Below are positions 1 through 12,191 of a stretch of 64,000 nt of DNA, piece after piece. Every line of letters begins with the position of its first letter. Positions within the stretch are counted from its first letter, which is position 1. Both the position numbers and the translations under genes were made by a program. The notes under the pieces were generated by a model. That model did not search any database, had not been told where the DNA came from, and was given only the letters and a program-made list of their open reading frames with translations. The DNA comes from Bettongia penicillata ogilbyi (lineage: Eukaryota; Chordata; Mammalia; Diprotodontia; Potoroidae): positions 15,845,941 through 15,909,940 of the forward strand of contig JAJHZJ010000413.1 in the NCBI GenBank assembly GCA_023548195.1, in the 5' to 3' direction.

Positions 1-870
1 AATTTCGTATTAGTTACATTGCATGGAAGAATTAAAAGGAATGGGAGAAACCAGGGGAAAAACAAAACAAAACATTATAAGAGGAAATAGTCTGCTTCAT
101 TCTGTCTTCAGACTCCACAGTTCTTTCTCTAGATGTGAATAGCATTTTGCATCATGAATCCTTTGGAAATGTTTTAGGTCCTTGCATTGCTGTGAAGGGC
201 TAAGTCTCTCAAAAGCAGTCCTTGCATACTGTGACTGTTACTATGTATAATGCTCCCCTGGTTATGCTCACTTTGCTCAGCATTAGTTTATGTAAGTCTT
301 TCCAGGTTTTTCTAAAATTTACCCGTTCATAATTTCTTACAGCACAATAGTATTCTATCACATTCTTTTCCACAGCTTGTTCAGCCATTTCCCAAGTGAT
401 GAGCCTCCCTTCAATTTCTAGTTCTTGGTCACCACCAAAACAGGTGCTGTAAATATTTTTGTACATGTGGTTCCTTTTCCCATTTTTATGATCTCTTTGG
501 AATACAGCCCTAGAAGTGGTATTGCTGGGTTAAAGGGTATGCAAATGTTTATAGCCCTTTGGGCATAGGTCCAAATTGTCTCCAGAATGGTTGGATCAGC
601 TCACAGTTCCACTAGCAATAAATTAGTGTTCCAACTCTCCCACATCTCCAACATTTATCATTTTCCTGTTTTGTCATGTATAGGTGTGATGTGGTACCTC
701 AGAGTTGTTTTGATTTGCATCTCTCTAATCAACAGTGACTTAGAGCATTTTTTATTTGACTATAGAGAGTTTTAATTTCTTTCTCTGCAAACTGCCTACT
801 CATATCCTTTGACCATTTATCAAGTGTAGAACGACTTGCATTCTTGTAAATTTATAATCATATCAATATT
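1..870 (-). mobile_element. L1 3' end, antisense, cut by window start
   Basis: This is the 3' part of a marsupial-type LINE-1 read on the minus strand: 3' UTR at 1-100 and the ORF2 C-terminal region up to about 870, where it is 5'-truncated. The same sequence recurs, diverged, at 2,040-2,890, 7,080-7,900, 11,545-11,965 and 52,800-53,270 (minus) and at 16,060-16,830 (plus), so the repeat identity is visible inside the window. The reading frame is broken by many stops. It is inactive, and its 3' tail lies outside the window. Confidence 0.85.
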
Positions 871-1425
871 ATATTATATTCTTACTGTGCAATTTTAATA
901 AATACTATTTTCTAAAATATATTTAACAATTGGTGACAATGATTCTCATCTGATAAACATGGTGGGAAATGCAACGATGGGAACTTGTCCATTATAGCAT
1001 TAAAAATGAAAACATTTTCATCCTGTCAGAGCTTCCATGGAAACATGAAAGGTCTTAGTATGTGAGGTATAGGGATTCAGATTATTAGAAGGGCAAGTGT
1101 GAACTGGATATATTTCTAGAATATATCTTATACTTGTAATTTATTCATGGAACCTCAGTTTATTCATCTGCAAATTGAAGTGCTTAGGATAAACTATCTC
1201 TAAGAAAGCTTTTTAAACATAACATACTGTGCTTTTGTGTAATTCTATAATCTTTTCTTGAGCTCATAAAATAGTTTCTTAATGAGGAAAGTGATTATTA
1301 TTTTTATGCTGTAGAGGGGCATCACACACAATCTGTATCATCTGCATGGGTCCAAGCAGATTGAAGAAGAGCTCTTTGTAGAGAATTCATATATTTAAGG
1401 TGAATATTCAAAGAGACATATCTTA
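871..1425. other. AT-rich unique sequence, no gene seen
   Basis: No reading frame of note, RNA gene or recognisable repeat is seen here. Confidence 0.5.
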
Positions 1426-1429
1426 TTTG

Positions 1430-1640
1430 TTACTTTCATAACAGCTCTATGGGAATAAGGATATCAGAAATCATTGAGTACTCTAACCTCCTCATTTTAC
1501 AGGTTAAGAAACTCAGATCAAAGGAGTTAAGTCTGCATAGTCACTAATAGATTTGGAGGCAGGATTTACAAACAAGTTTTGTGACTTCAGAACCACTGTG
1601 ATAATCCCAGTGTATGATACTGACTATGGCAATTTCAGTT
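1430..1640 (+). repeat. MIR-like CORE-SINE fragment
   Basis: The order 'cctcctcattttacagg', 'agaaactcag' and 'ggaggcaggattt' matches the middle and 3' part of MIR/MIR3-type SINEs (tRNA-derived, ancient in mammals). It is strongly diverged and lacks the tRNA-like head. Confidence 0.6.
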
Positions 1641-1924
1641 TCAAAGACTCCAACCACTTGGGAATATTGTAGAAGGGACTGCTGGTCAAATATGAGTCAG
1701 AACAGAGAGTTGCTAAGGAGTCAATGTATTTGGATTTTGGAAACAAAAGTTCTGAAATAAGAGCATGGAAAACAAAATTAAATGAATCAGTATTTGAGAG
1801 AGAAATCTCTTTTTTTACATACTTATTTAGTGAAACAAAAAAAAGTCTTCTGAACAGTCTTACTATGTATTGAACAGTGAAACAACTGATCCTGTTTATA
1901 TCTTTTAAATAACATTATTTTTTT

Positions 1925-3835
1925 CTCAATTATAAGTGAACAAAATAACATTTTTTAGAAATGTTGAGTTCCAATTCTCCTTCTGTCATTTCTTTTCCCT
2001 CCCTGAGATGGAAGACAATTTGATATAGGATATATATATGCAATCATGTAAATGATATTTCCACAATAGTCATGCTGTGAAAGAGAAAACAGAAAAAAAA
2101 AGTGGAACCAAAAAGGAAGTAAAAAGTAGTATGTTTAATCTGCATCAGAATCCAAAGTTTCTTTCTCTGAAGGTGCATAGTGTTTTTCATCATAAGTCCT
2201 TTGGGATTGTCTTGGATCATTGTACTGTTGAGACTAGATAAGTCATTGACAGTTGGTCATCATACAATATTTCTGTTACTGTGTACAGTGTTCTCCATTT
2301 ATTTCACTCTGTATTAGTTCAGGTAAATCTTTCCAGTTTTATTTTCCTGAAATTATCCTGACTATCATTTCTTATTTCTTATAATACAATAGTGTTCCAT
2401 TACAATCATATATCATAGCCACTTATAGGGTTGATGGTCAATACCTGAGTTTCTATATATGTTTTTGTACAAATAGGTTTCCTTCCCTTTTTACATCTCT
2501 TGAAGGTACAGTCCTAGTAGTGGTATTGTTGGGTGAAAAGGAATGCATAATTTTATACCAATTTGGGTATAGTTCAAAATTGCACATTAGAAGGGTTAGA
2601 ACAGTTCACAACTCCACCCACAATGCATTGGTTTCTCAATATTTGCTCAACCCTTCCAACCTTTCTCATTTTTCCTTTCTGTAACATTATCTAATTTGAT
2701 AGTTATGAGGTGTTACCACAGACTTGGTTTAATTTGAATTTCTGTAATCAATAGTGATGTGGCGAATTTTACATCATATCTATAGTCATATAATTTGCTT
2801 CATCTGAAAACTATTTGTTCATATTCTTTGACCATTTATCAATTGGAGGAAAAACTGTGTTCTTATAAATTTGACTGAGTTCTCAATATATTTGAGGAAT
2901 GAAATATTCAACATAGATACTTGATGTAAAAGAAAATTGTTACCTTTCTGCCACCCTTCAAATCTTGGTTGTATTGTTTTTTCTTGCACAGAAACTTTAA
3001 AAATTAATATAATCAAAATTATCCATTTTATATTTAGATATACATTTAGAGATATAAATTTCCCCCAAGTACTCCTATGGCTCCATCCTATAAATTTTAG
3101 TATGTTGTCTCATTGTTTTCTTTATCTTTTGAAAATTATTGCTTCTATGATTTTGTTCTTTGATCTAATCATTCTTTAGGATTAGATTATTTAGTTTATG
3201 ATTAATTTTAATCTATTTCCATGATCCTTTATTGAATTTAATTTTACTGACTTATGATCTAGTATTCCTGCTTTTTACATTTGATTGTAAGGTATTTATG
3301 ATTTTATACATGGTCAATGTTTACCTAGGTGCCATGGACCAAAGAGAAAAAGGTATATATTCTCTTGTCTTTCCATACAATTTTATCCAGAAATTAATTA
3401 TATATCATTTTCCAAAAATTCTATCCACCTACTTAACTTTTTTCTCATTTACTTGTGATTAGATTTATCTAGTTTTCAAAGGGGAAAATGTATGTCCCTT
3501 ACTAGTATAGTTTGATTCTATGTTCTCCTGTAACTCATTTAACTTCCTCTTTAAAAAAAAAATCAGATACTACACCCTTTGGTAGATGTTTCTTTAATAT
3601 TGGCATTACTTACTTGTCTATAGTACTTTTTAGCAAGAGGTAGTTTCCTTCCTTAAACCTTTTAATTAGATTCATTTTTGCTTTTCCTTTGCCTGAGATT
3701 ATGATTGCTATCTCAGTTATTTTTCAAGTTGAGCTGAAGCAAAATAGATTCTGCTCCAGCTTTTACCTTTTACTCTGTATTTATTTCTTTGCTTCAAATA
3801 TGTTAATTTTTTTTTTTGTAAATAACATAGTGGAT
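1925..3835 (-). mobile_element. L1, antisense, reverse-transcriptase section deleted
   Basis: Reading the minus strand, the element has 3' UTR and ORF2 C-terminal sequence at 1,925-3,030, then jumps directly to the linker and endonuclease part of ORF2 at about 3,055-3,835. The block at 3,310-3,350 is the complement of the conserved endonuclease segment before the Ile-Asp-His motif (the gtcaatgttta..gccatgg portion). About 1.5 kb of ORF2, including the reverse transcriptase, is missing between 3,030 and 3,055. It is full of stops and inactive. No 5' UTR or ORF1 is present. Confidence 0.75.
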
Positions 3836-3889
3836 AGCATAGTGGACAATATAGAAGACTTACAGTCAGCATATAAAAAAGATCTAGCA

Positions 3890-4110
3890 GTTTCTACATT
3901 AAAGAATCAGAGAACTTTAATAATATTAATAATTAGTAAATTTATATTATGCTTTACATTTTTCAAAGTTATTTTCTCATAACAGTCCCTTTTATGTATG
4001 AAGAAACTGTGACTGAGAGAGGGAAAGTAATTACACAATCACATATTTACTAAGTGACAGTTCCAGCACTTAGAAGCAGGTCTTCTGATTTCATTTCAAC
4101 ATAACTGGGC
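3890..4110 (+). repeat. MIR-family SINE
   Basis: Contains the MIR sequence order 'ttttcaaagttattttctca', 'gaagaaactgtgactgagag' and 'gcaggtcttctgatttc'. It is diverged, on the plus strand, directly after the antisense L1. Confidence 0.6.
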
Positions 4111-4960
4111 TTCCTATGTTTTTTTTTTTTTAACATAAATCTCACCACCTGATGAGATATCTGACAATAATGAATTATATGAAATTAATTTAATTTTTTA
4201 TTTCTGTAAATTTCCTTTATTTATGCCCTTTCATTTCTTCCATGTTGCCATTTTACTCATTTCCTTCTTTCTGCTATTGATTCATTAATGCATAAATAAA
4301 CTCCAACAGGTCTGAAATAGGAAAGTAGCATGTTTCTTATAGTAAGAAAATTAGGTGATATAAAGAAAATAACATTTATTCTTCACTGGATGAAAATCAA
4401 CAAACTGAAATTCTCAGACTGTATTGACCTTATGGAAAATAAGGAAAATGCACAAAATTTCTCTGAGTAATTAGGCATATCTTTCAAAAGATAAGAATGT
4501 ACTTGACCATATTTTAAAAGCACTAGGTAATGTTTGCTTAACTAACAATCCTCAAAGAAGATGAAGAAATAGCCCTTTGACCAGGTTCCTTAAAGCTATA
4601 ATTGAGAGAGAAATCTTGTAAAGAACTAAAGTTCAGTTATGTAGGAGATGATTGTAGTGTTTTAAAAAGAAGTCAACATATTCAGTTTCTGTTAAAGATA
4701 TAAGTTAGAAGAATATTGGAATTGACCTGCAATTAGTTTTGAACTCAATTGAAATTATAGAGGCAACATAGGGGAAAACATCTGGTTAAGATGTATTTTG
4801 AAATATATTTATATGAAGTAAATTCCATTTAAATAAAAAAGATATCTCAATGTCATGCTGTCTTAAAAGATATGAAAATGTTTTATTAAAGAAATACATA
4901 TATACACACATATGTACTATGTAAATATACATATATGTATATAAAACTATATATACATAT
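4111..4960. other. AT-rich sequence with short TA/CA runs
   Basis: No gene seen. A short (TA/CA)-rich microsatellite occupies about 4,895-4,965. Confidence 0.45.
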
Positions 4961-4969
4961 ATATGAGCA

Positions 4970-5175
4970 GTTTAAAATTAGGAGAACTTGAGATAAATTA
5001 GACTTGAGTTCAAGTATCACTTCTGATGTGTGTAATGGGAAAATTATTTAAGTTCTCAGTTTTCTAAGTTACTAAGACAATAATTTAATCATGAGTTACA
5101 AATTTTCATTGGTGGATGGGTTTTTCCACAACTGGAGTCCCAGTCATGGAAGAAATAGCAAATTCAGGTAAATAA
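4970..5175 (+). repeat. CORE-SINE, degraded
   Basis: The order of a 'gacttgagttcaagt' B-box-like segment, a 'cagttttctaagttactaag' block and a 'cattggtgga..ttccacaactggagtcccagtcatggaa' block is shared with the better preserved copy at 18,345-18,595, so both belong to one tRNA-derived SINE family. Confidence 0.5.
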
Positions 5176-5179
5176 GTAT

Positions 5180-6890
5180 ATGTGTATGTATATGCAGGGA
5201 TTTTTTATACACAGAGAGAAGGGGATAGGATAAAATCTATTAATCAAAAGTCTCATGTGTTGCATGCCTGTGATTCCAATCAGATCTAGGGAGTCTATCT
5301 CTTTGATTTGAACCTAGAATTCCTGTAACCAAATTCAGTTGCTGGGACTTGGGCATCCCTTTCAGCTTCCTTTATGTCCACCAACAAAAGGACTGGCTCA
5401 TATCATCAGCAAAATAGTGCCAAGAGTAGTTGAACAGCATAGAGCTATGATGAAATATAAAATATTTGATTGGTAGTCTTGTAAAACATTGTTATGTTCT
5501 AATGATTCTTAAATATCAACTTCCAAACTTATTGTAACAACAGTTATAAGTTAAATGACTGACTGCTCTTACTACTATTAAGTCTGATTACTTTTTATAA
5601 ATAAAAGTATCCCCAGTGCTGACCCATTCATAGCCTTTCAGAATTTTAATGTCTAGTCAATTGAGAGGAAATGAGATAATATCTGAAAAAGGTCTTTGTT
5701 CAGTGACTGGCAAATGATAGGTGGCTTCATTTCCCCCCCTGAAAACTCAGAGAATATAGGATGTGGATTATTCCTTTTGTATCTTGTCCTTGGTCACATC
5801 TTCATCATTTACTGGGACATCATATTCTGCCATATTTGCTTAGCAATGTTTCTTGAGGGAACAACACAGAACTGGGATAAATCTTTATTATATCTAGGTT
5901 TTTATGTGTATGCTTGCACATGCATCCTCAAATATATCTATGTAGTAACTGTTAGACATATGTAATTGTGTAAATTGTGTAATAAAATAAATATCTAATA
6001 ATTCAACTGTGCAAAGGCTGCAATATGCATTGGGAAAATTATTCTTGATGTAAAATGATATGGTAGACACAAGGAATACAGTATGTTTCTGAGGATCCTA
6101 TTTTTTGCTCAAATGAGCTATATTATGATATTTTCCTTATTGATTCAACTTTTGTTGCTTGCAAAATGCACTTGGCTTTCCTCTCTACACAATATAATAA
6201 GAAATGCAACTACATTTTAAAGATAATATTTGCCCCTATGTTTAAACCATTCTACATCAAATTTTTATTAGTAGGAATTCTCATTTCAGGAATATATATC
6301 TAGGTTATGTTTTTTTTTAAATTCTGAGATAGGAGTGAAAAATAATATAAAAGAAAAATAGGTGAGCACAGAGATAGAACTTGAACAAGAAGGAGAAAGT
6401 AAGTCGTCAGAGTTGTTGAGCATTCCTCAAATTATTTCCTTTGTGCCCTTTTTTCTTTCAATTTCTCTTTTCTCATCTCATCCTTTTTTTATTATTCCAC
6501 ACCTCATCCTTTCCAGGAAACTCTGGGGTTTGCACAAATGTAGGGCTGTTTGGGAATGAGAAATTCAGGATGCCATTTGTGGCAGAAGTGTCAGAGACTG
6601 AGAAGTATCACAGATCAGTCAAGGAAAGAGAATGGAGAAATAGTGGGAAAGTATGAAGGAGTCATTCTGAAATTTAGTAAAACCTTTTGTCCACTTCATT
6701 GGTTCCACTAACAAAGAAAAATGCAGCTGAAAGGAGCGATCTGCATGAAATAGTCATAGCACAAATTCAGTCATTTGGAGATGTTTAAAAACAAAACAAA
6801 ACACTACAGGAGATGCCACCAGATATATTAAAACAGACTGGTTCAGTAGGGAAAAAAGTGAAAAGATTTTATTTTCTGGTCTTATTTTTT
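5180..6890. other. No gene or clear repeat seen
   Basis: AT-rich sequence. Short open frames at 5,696-5,965 and 6,362-6,656 have no recognisable domain and no supporting context. Confidence 0.4.
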
Positions 6891-7918
6891 AGTTTATTTT
6901 ATACACACACAAATTAAATATACACATACACATCTATATATATGTACTACATATGTGTATATGTATAAACACACATATACATACATGTGTATGTATTTGT
7001 GTGAAATTCTCTCCCTCCTTCAAGGATATCCCTCATCCATTGAGAAGACAAGCAACCTGACATAAATAATACATATAAAATCTTGCAAAACATATGTCCA
7101 TATTGGAACTGTTGCAAAAAAACAAGAAAAGCAAAGAATATGCAAAAGTTCTTCAATTTGTACACAGAGTCCATAAGTTTCCTCCCTGGGAGTGGATAAT
7201 ATTTTTGATTATGAATATTTCAGAATTGTCTTCCATCATTATCTTGATGGGAGTCTATCACAGGTGGTCATCATTACAGTATTGGTGGTACAGTGTACAA
7301 TGATCTCCTAGTTTTGCTCACTTTACTTGAAATCAGGCAGGTCTTCCCAGGTTTTTCTTAAACCATTCTGTTCATAATTTCTAATAGTACAATATTATTT
7401 CATCTAACACAACTTCTTCAGCCTTTTTCTGTTGATGGGCATCCTCACAATTTTCAATCCTTTGCCACCACAGAACAGTTGTAATAAATAATTTTTGTAC
7501 ATATGAGTCCTTTTACTTTGATCTTTTGGGAATACAGATCTAGAAGTGGTATTTCTGGGTATGCACAGGTTTTAGCCCTTTGGATATAGTTCCAAATTGT
7601 TCTTCAGAATGATTAGATGAGTTCACACAACTCTACCAAGGGAATATTAATGTCCCTATTTTCCCACATCAGCTCCACTATGTTATTTTCCTTCATTGTC
7701 ATGTTTGCCATGCTGATGAACTTGAGGTTAAGCCTCATACCTATCATACTTCACACCTAGATTTGTTTTATTTGCATTTCTCTAATCTAAAGCAATTAGA
7801 ACATTTTTTTCATATAACTGATGATAACTTTGCTTCTTCTGAAAAATGCCCGTTCACATCTTTCAACCATTAATCAGTTGGTCTGACTATTAAAACGTGA
7901 TCCAGTTTCATACACACA

Positions 7919-7929
7919 TATAGATAGAT

Positions 7930-7973
<44 letters not shown>

Positions 7974-7980
7974 CAGATAC
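7919..7980. repeat. (GATA)n microsatellite
   Basis: About 13 uninterrupted GATA units plus imperfect flanks, located exactly where the L1 sequence jumps from its 3' end to its endonuclease part. Confidence 0.95.
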
Positions 7981-8924
7981 ATATCCTGAGAAATGCTTTA
8001 CTAGAGAAAGTTGCTATATAATTTTTTACGTTACTTCATTATTCATGGTACCTTTTAGCAAAATATAGGTTTCATAAACTTGTCTTTTTACTTAGGTCTA
8101 GTTTTGCTTTTGGTTTGTTTAAAACAATAATTATCATCCCTCTCTTTTTTCTTTCTACCTCAGCTGAATCAGAATAGATTATTCTGAAACCTTTTATTTT
8201 AAATTTTTTATTTCTCTCTGTTTCAAGTGTGTTTCTTATAAACAATATATTGGAGGATTCTAGTTTCTAATTCATTCTACTCTCTGCTCACATTTTGTGA
8301 GTTTGTGGATTCATATGTACAACTATAATTACCTGTATATTTCCCTCTATTCTTTTTTTCTTTTCATTATCCTTCTCTATCTCTTCTTATTTTGTTCCTC
8401 CTCAAAAGTCTTGTTTTAATTTGGACAAATGCCTCCTTTAATCCACTCTCCCTTTTATCAACATCCCTTTTGTCTTATCCCTTTTCTGTGTTATTTTCTT
8501 GTTAGGTAACATAGATTTCCATGTCCAACATAATGCGTGTGTGTGTGTGCGTGTGTGCGTGTATTCTTTCCTCTTTCAATCAATGCCAATAGAGTGAGTT
8601 TAAAGTTTCCCTCTCCATGCATCCTCACTTTCCTCTCCACTATAAAAATTGTTCCTTCCATGTCACTTTTCTGTGAAAAACAAAATCACTTTATTTCTCT
8701 CCCGTCCCCCTTTTCCCATTGAATATCTCTTTCTCACCACTCCCTTTATGAAGACACCAAAACATAAAAACTTATACCCATGCCCACTGTCTTCGGAGAC
8801 AACTTCAAACTGACCTAATTATGACAAGTTTTGAGGAATTATATATATCATCTTCTCATATAAGAATGAAATCAGTTTACCCTATTAAGTCCCTGTATGA
8901 TTTCTCTTTCATGTTTATGTTTTT

Positions 8925-9019
8925 TTGTGTTTCTTTTGATACTTGTGTCTGCATATCATTTGTTTTCCTATTCATCTCTGTTCTTTTCAACAAGAATTCT
9001 TGAAAGGTCTCTTATTAAA

Positions 9020-9064
<45 letters not shown>

Positions 9065-9885
9065 CTTCTTGAAGCATTATACTCAGTTTTTCTAGATAGG
9101 TTATTTTTCGTTGTAATCCTTTGTCTCCCAGAATATCATATTCCAAGGCTTTTTGCTTGGAATAGTAGCTACTAAATCTTGTATAATCTGGATGATGGTC
9201 CCATGATATTTGAATGATTTATTTCTGGCTACTTGTAATAATTTTTCTTAACTTGTGATCAATGGATTCTTCATATTTTTATTTTACCCCTTGTGTCTAG
9301 AGATGTTTTACTTTATAATTTATTAAAATATGATACCTAGCTTCAAGGTGGTCCAATAAATCTTAGAACATCTCTTTTCAACCTACTTCCAGGTCAGTTG
9401 CTTTTCCAATAATATATTTCAATTTTTCATATATTGCCTTATTCTTTTGACTTTTTTTGATAACTTTTGGAGTCATTAGCTTCTATTTGTCCATTTCTAA
9501 TTTTTGCAGAGCTTCTTCTGAGTGAATTTTTGTAACACCTTTTCTATTTAGGGAATTCTGTTTTCTTAAGTTTTGATTTTCTTCAGTATTTTTTTGCCTC
9601 TTTTAAAAAGCTGTTAATTAAGCTTTCATAATTTTCTTGCATCATTTTCATTTCTTTTCCCAATTTTCTCTCTACCACTCTTAACTTTTTAGCTCTTCTA
9701 GGAATTCTTTTGTTTTTTTCTAATTTTTTTTTCTTTCCAGTAATTCTTGGTGACTTAGTGTCCAATTTGCATTTTGTCTTTGAGATTTTGTTTGTCATAT
9801 TGTTATCTTTTGAGTTTGTGTCTTGGTATTTCCTACTACCCTACTAGCTTTAATGATCATGTTCTTTTGCTGTTGCTGTTTGCTA
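8925..9885 (-). pseudogene. L1 ORF1 remnant
   Basis: Degenerate ORF1 of the surrounding L1. The only sizeable open piece is 9,583-9,798, 71 residues, very rich in Lys, Glu and Arg, which fits the coiled-coil region of the L1 RNA-binding protein. The RNA-recognition and C-terminal regions can be followed at the DNA level through about 8,930-9,400 by similarity to the ORF1 copies at 12,192-13,108 and 41,235-42,337, but are broken by stops and a microsatellite. Confidence 0.6.
9021..9061. repeat. (GT)n microsatellite inside L1 ORF1
   Basis: About 20 GT units, interrupting the ORF1 remnant. A second short GT/GC run lies at 8,534-8,562. Confidence 0.95.
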
Positions 9886-10615
9886 ACTTTTTACACTATT
9901 TCTTGACTTTGACCTTTATGTTAATGTTAGTCTCTATTCACCTGGGAGAGAGTCCCTAATCTTCAGGTTTTTTCATGGTGTGATTTTTAAGGTAGTTATA
10001 ATAGACTACAGATTTCTTTTTTTGTTGTTATTATGATTCCAGTTGTTATCCTGGGAGAGGTGTGGACACTATTCTACTGATCTCTGCTCTGGTCTTTACC
10101 TAGGAAACTTCCCTGGCACCCTAAAGCTGTGAATGCTAGAGCTCCTCTTTGTTCTGCAACTAGAGTCATGGTTCAGTTGTAAATGATGACAGATTCTCCT
10201 CTCTACCCTAGAACTGTAACTCATAACTACATATGGGCTTGCTTATATGACTTGCTAAACAGTGCCTAGTTCTGCAACAAATTTCAGCTCAGGCTCCCCT
10301 ATAATCTATTTCTTATCAGCTTTCCAATTTTCTTACCATCTCCAGCCTTGGAGTTCCTAAAGTTGGTGATGCCATTGTCAGAACTGGTACTGCACCCCAG
10401 TATGCTGAGTTGGACCTTATATTAGTGCCATAGACCTCTTCTGCTGACCTCTTCTATTCTCTTTAGTTAGAATAATGTCTCCCACCAACCCTTTTTGGGA
10501 TCTGCTGCTCCAAATTTCAACATGACTCATTATTTTATCGTTATTTGAAGGAGAATGTTGGTTTAGTTAGGCTGAATTGCTTTCACTATCCTACAATCTT
10601 GGCTCCACCTCCTGC

Positions 10616-11305
10616 TTCCTATTTACCCTTTTTGACTAACACTCTGAAAGCCTCAAAATTGAAAAGCATTTGGATTGCTGCTAGTTCTCAATAGGAATGA
10701 CTGGTAGAGAAATATGAGCCTCAGTACTCAAACTGTGATCCTAGAACTTCTTGGGTTTCCCCATGCAATAAATATGTAACAGTGTCATATATATTTTATG
10801 TAATATAATAAAATATAATTTATACATATATGTGTGAGTATCACATAGACATTCAGAAAAAGAACAGCAGTAGAAAGTTAGCCATCTGGTATTATGTCTC
10901 TCTCTCTTTTTTTTTTTTGGTAGGAAGGTTTGGGGGACATGACAGTCTATGATTTTTTTTTAAATTAAAATGTATTGTAATTCTGTGAAACTTTCTTTTG
11001 ATTTTGAAATGCTGATGGCAGAGTGTCAGGAAAGGGAATAGTCCATTAATTAGCATAGATTTAGACTGTCAACAAACTTCATTTTGCCTGTTGGAGCTGT
11101 AAATTTGACATTTTTGTCCAAGGACCAAGAAGTGGACAGATTGCTGGAGGAGGTGAATCATATCAGTCTTGACATTCCTTCTATAAGTAAAACCAGAAGA
11201 AAAAGGAGAAAACTGTGACTGAATGAAAGTATAGCTCATAGAATGCTTGAGAGTGACAAAGAAAATTAATTGAGGGGTTATTATATGACTAGAGGACATG
11301 AGAAC
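10616..11305. other. No gene or clear repeat seen
   Basis: AT-rich. The open frame at 11,069-11,299 (minus) has no recognisable domain. Confidence 0.4.
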
Positions 11306-11310
11306 TATTC

Positions 11311-11970
11311 TTTTTTTTTTAGTATTTTATTTATACCTAATTACAAATAAAAAATAATTTTAACATTTTTTTTTAAAACCTAGTTGTGAATTTTCCCCCT
11401 TTCTCCCTCCCTACCATCATTCAGTGAGAAGGCAAGCAAGATGATATAGATTATACATATGCAGTCAGGAAAAACATTTCCATAGTAGTAGTGTTGTAAA
11501 ATAAAATATATACCCCAAAAATAACTTAAGAAAATTAAAGAAAAAAAAAGTATGCTTCAATCGGTATTCAGACACCATCAGTTTTTTCTCTGGGGAAGGA
11601 TAGAAATTTTCATATGTCATTCAGAGTTGTCTTTAATCATTATATTGCTGAGAATAACTAAGTCATTCACAGCTGATCATCTTACAATATTGCTTTTACT
11701 TTGTACACAGTACTGTCACTTTGCATCAGCTCATGCAAGTCTCTTGAGGTATTTCCAAGAGCATTCAGCTCATCATTTCCCATAGCACAATATTACTCCT
11801 TCACAATCACATATCACAACTTGTAGAGCCATTTCTCAATTGATAGGCATGCCCTCCATTTCCAATTCTTTGCCCCCATGAAAGAACTTTTAAAAATATT
11901 TTTGTACATATATGTCCTTTTCCATTTTTTTCCCATCTCTTTTAGGATACACACCTGGTAGTGGAATTAC
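11311..11970 (-). mobile_element. L1 3' end, antisense, 5'-truncated
   Basis: The poly-T run at 11,311-11,320 is the complement of the poly(A) tail; 3' UTR and ORF2 C-terminal sequence follow to about 11,970. It abuts head-to-head the sense L1 that starts at about 11,971. It forms an inverted pair with the same L1 segment at about 16,400-16,850. Confidence 0.8.
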
Positions 11971-12191
11971 AACCAAAAAAAAAAAAACAACTAGAAAAAG
12001 CACAAATTTAAATTCCCCAATTGAGCACCAAATTAGAAATCCGGAAAATCAAGGATGAGATTAACACGATTGAAAAAAACAAACAGCTATGAAGCTAATA
12101 AATAAATCTAGGAGCTGGTTTCATGAAAAAAAAGTCATCGAGTCATTTGCTTTTAGAAAAAAAAGAAAGAAGAAGGAAGATATCTATTATC
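11971..12191 (+). mobile_element. Sense L1 ORF2, left part of a split copy
   Basis: Plus-strand ORF2 sequence just upstream of the reverse-transcriptase domain: in translation a Glu/Lys-rich stretch containing 'LEIRKIKDEINTIEKNKQ', then a Lys-rich run, as in the region between endonuclease and RT of mammalian L1. The copy continues at 14,057 after an antisense L1 insertion. Confidence 0.7.
12176..12191. repeat. Imperfect 16 bp target-site duplication, left copy
   Basis: GAAGATATCTATTATC here matches GAAGACATCTAGTATC at 14,057-14,072 (14 of 16 bases). The two copies bracket the antisense 5' UTR plus ORF1 insert, and the host L1 ORF2 resumes right after the second copy. Confidence 0.7.

Larger units (their letters stand above)
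6990..10615 (-). mobile_element. L1, antisense, both ends present, most of ORF2 lost
   Basis: On the minus strand the order is: 5' UTR (10,615-9,890, beginning with an L1-start-like 'gtggagccaagattgtag'), ORF1 remnant (about 9,885-8,925), inter-ORF spacer (8,925-8,370), N-terminal half of the ORF2 endonuclease (8,370-7,990), then the ORF2 C-terminus and 3' UTR (7,900-6,990). The rest of ORF2, including the reverse transcriptase, is gone. A GATA microsatellite occupies the junction. The ORF1 part is interrupted by stops and by a (GT)n tract at 9,021-9,061. Inactive. I could not identify a convincing target-site duplication. Confidence 0.75.

Noticed and set aside
5250..5400. Possible 7SL-like SINE ('gcatgcctgtgattccaatc')
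   Set aside because: Only one short motif resembles 7SL; no further match and no A-tail.
7919..7980. Regularly spaced repeats resembling an array
   Set aside because: Simple GATA microsatellite with no spacers; eukaryotic context; not a CRISPR array.
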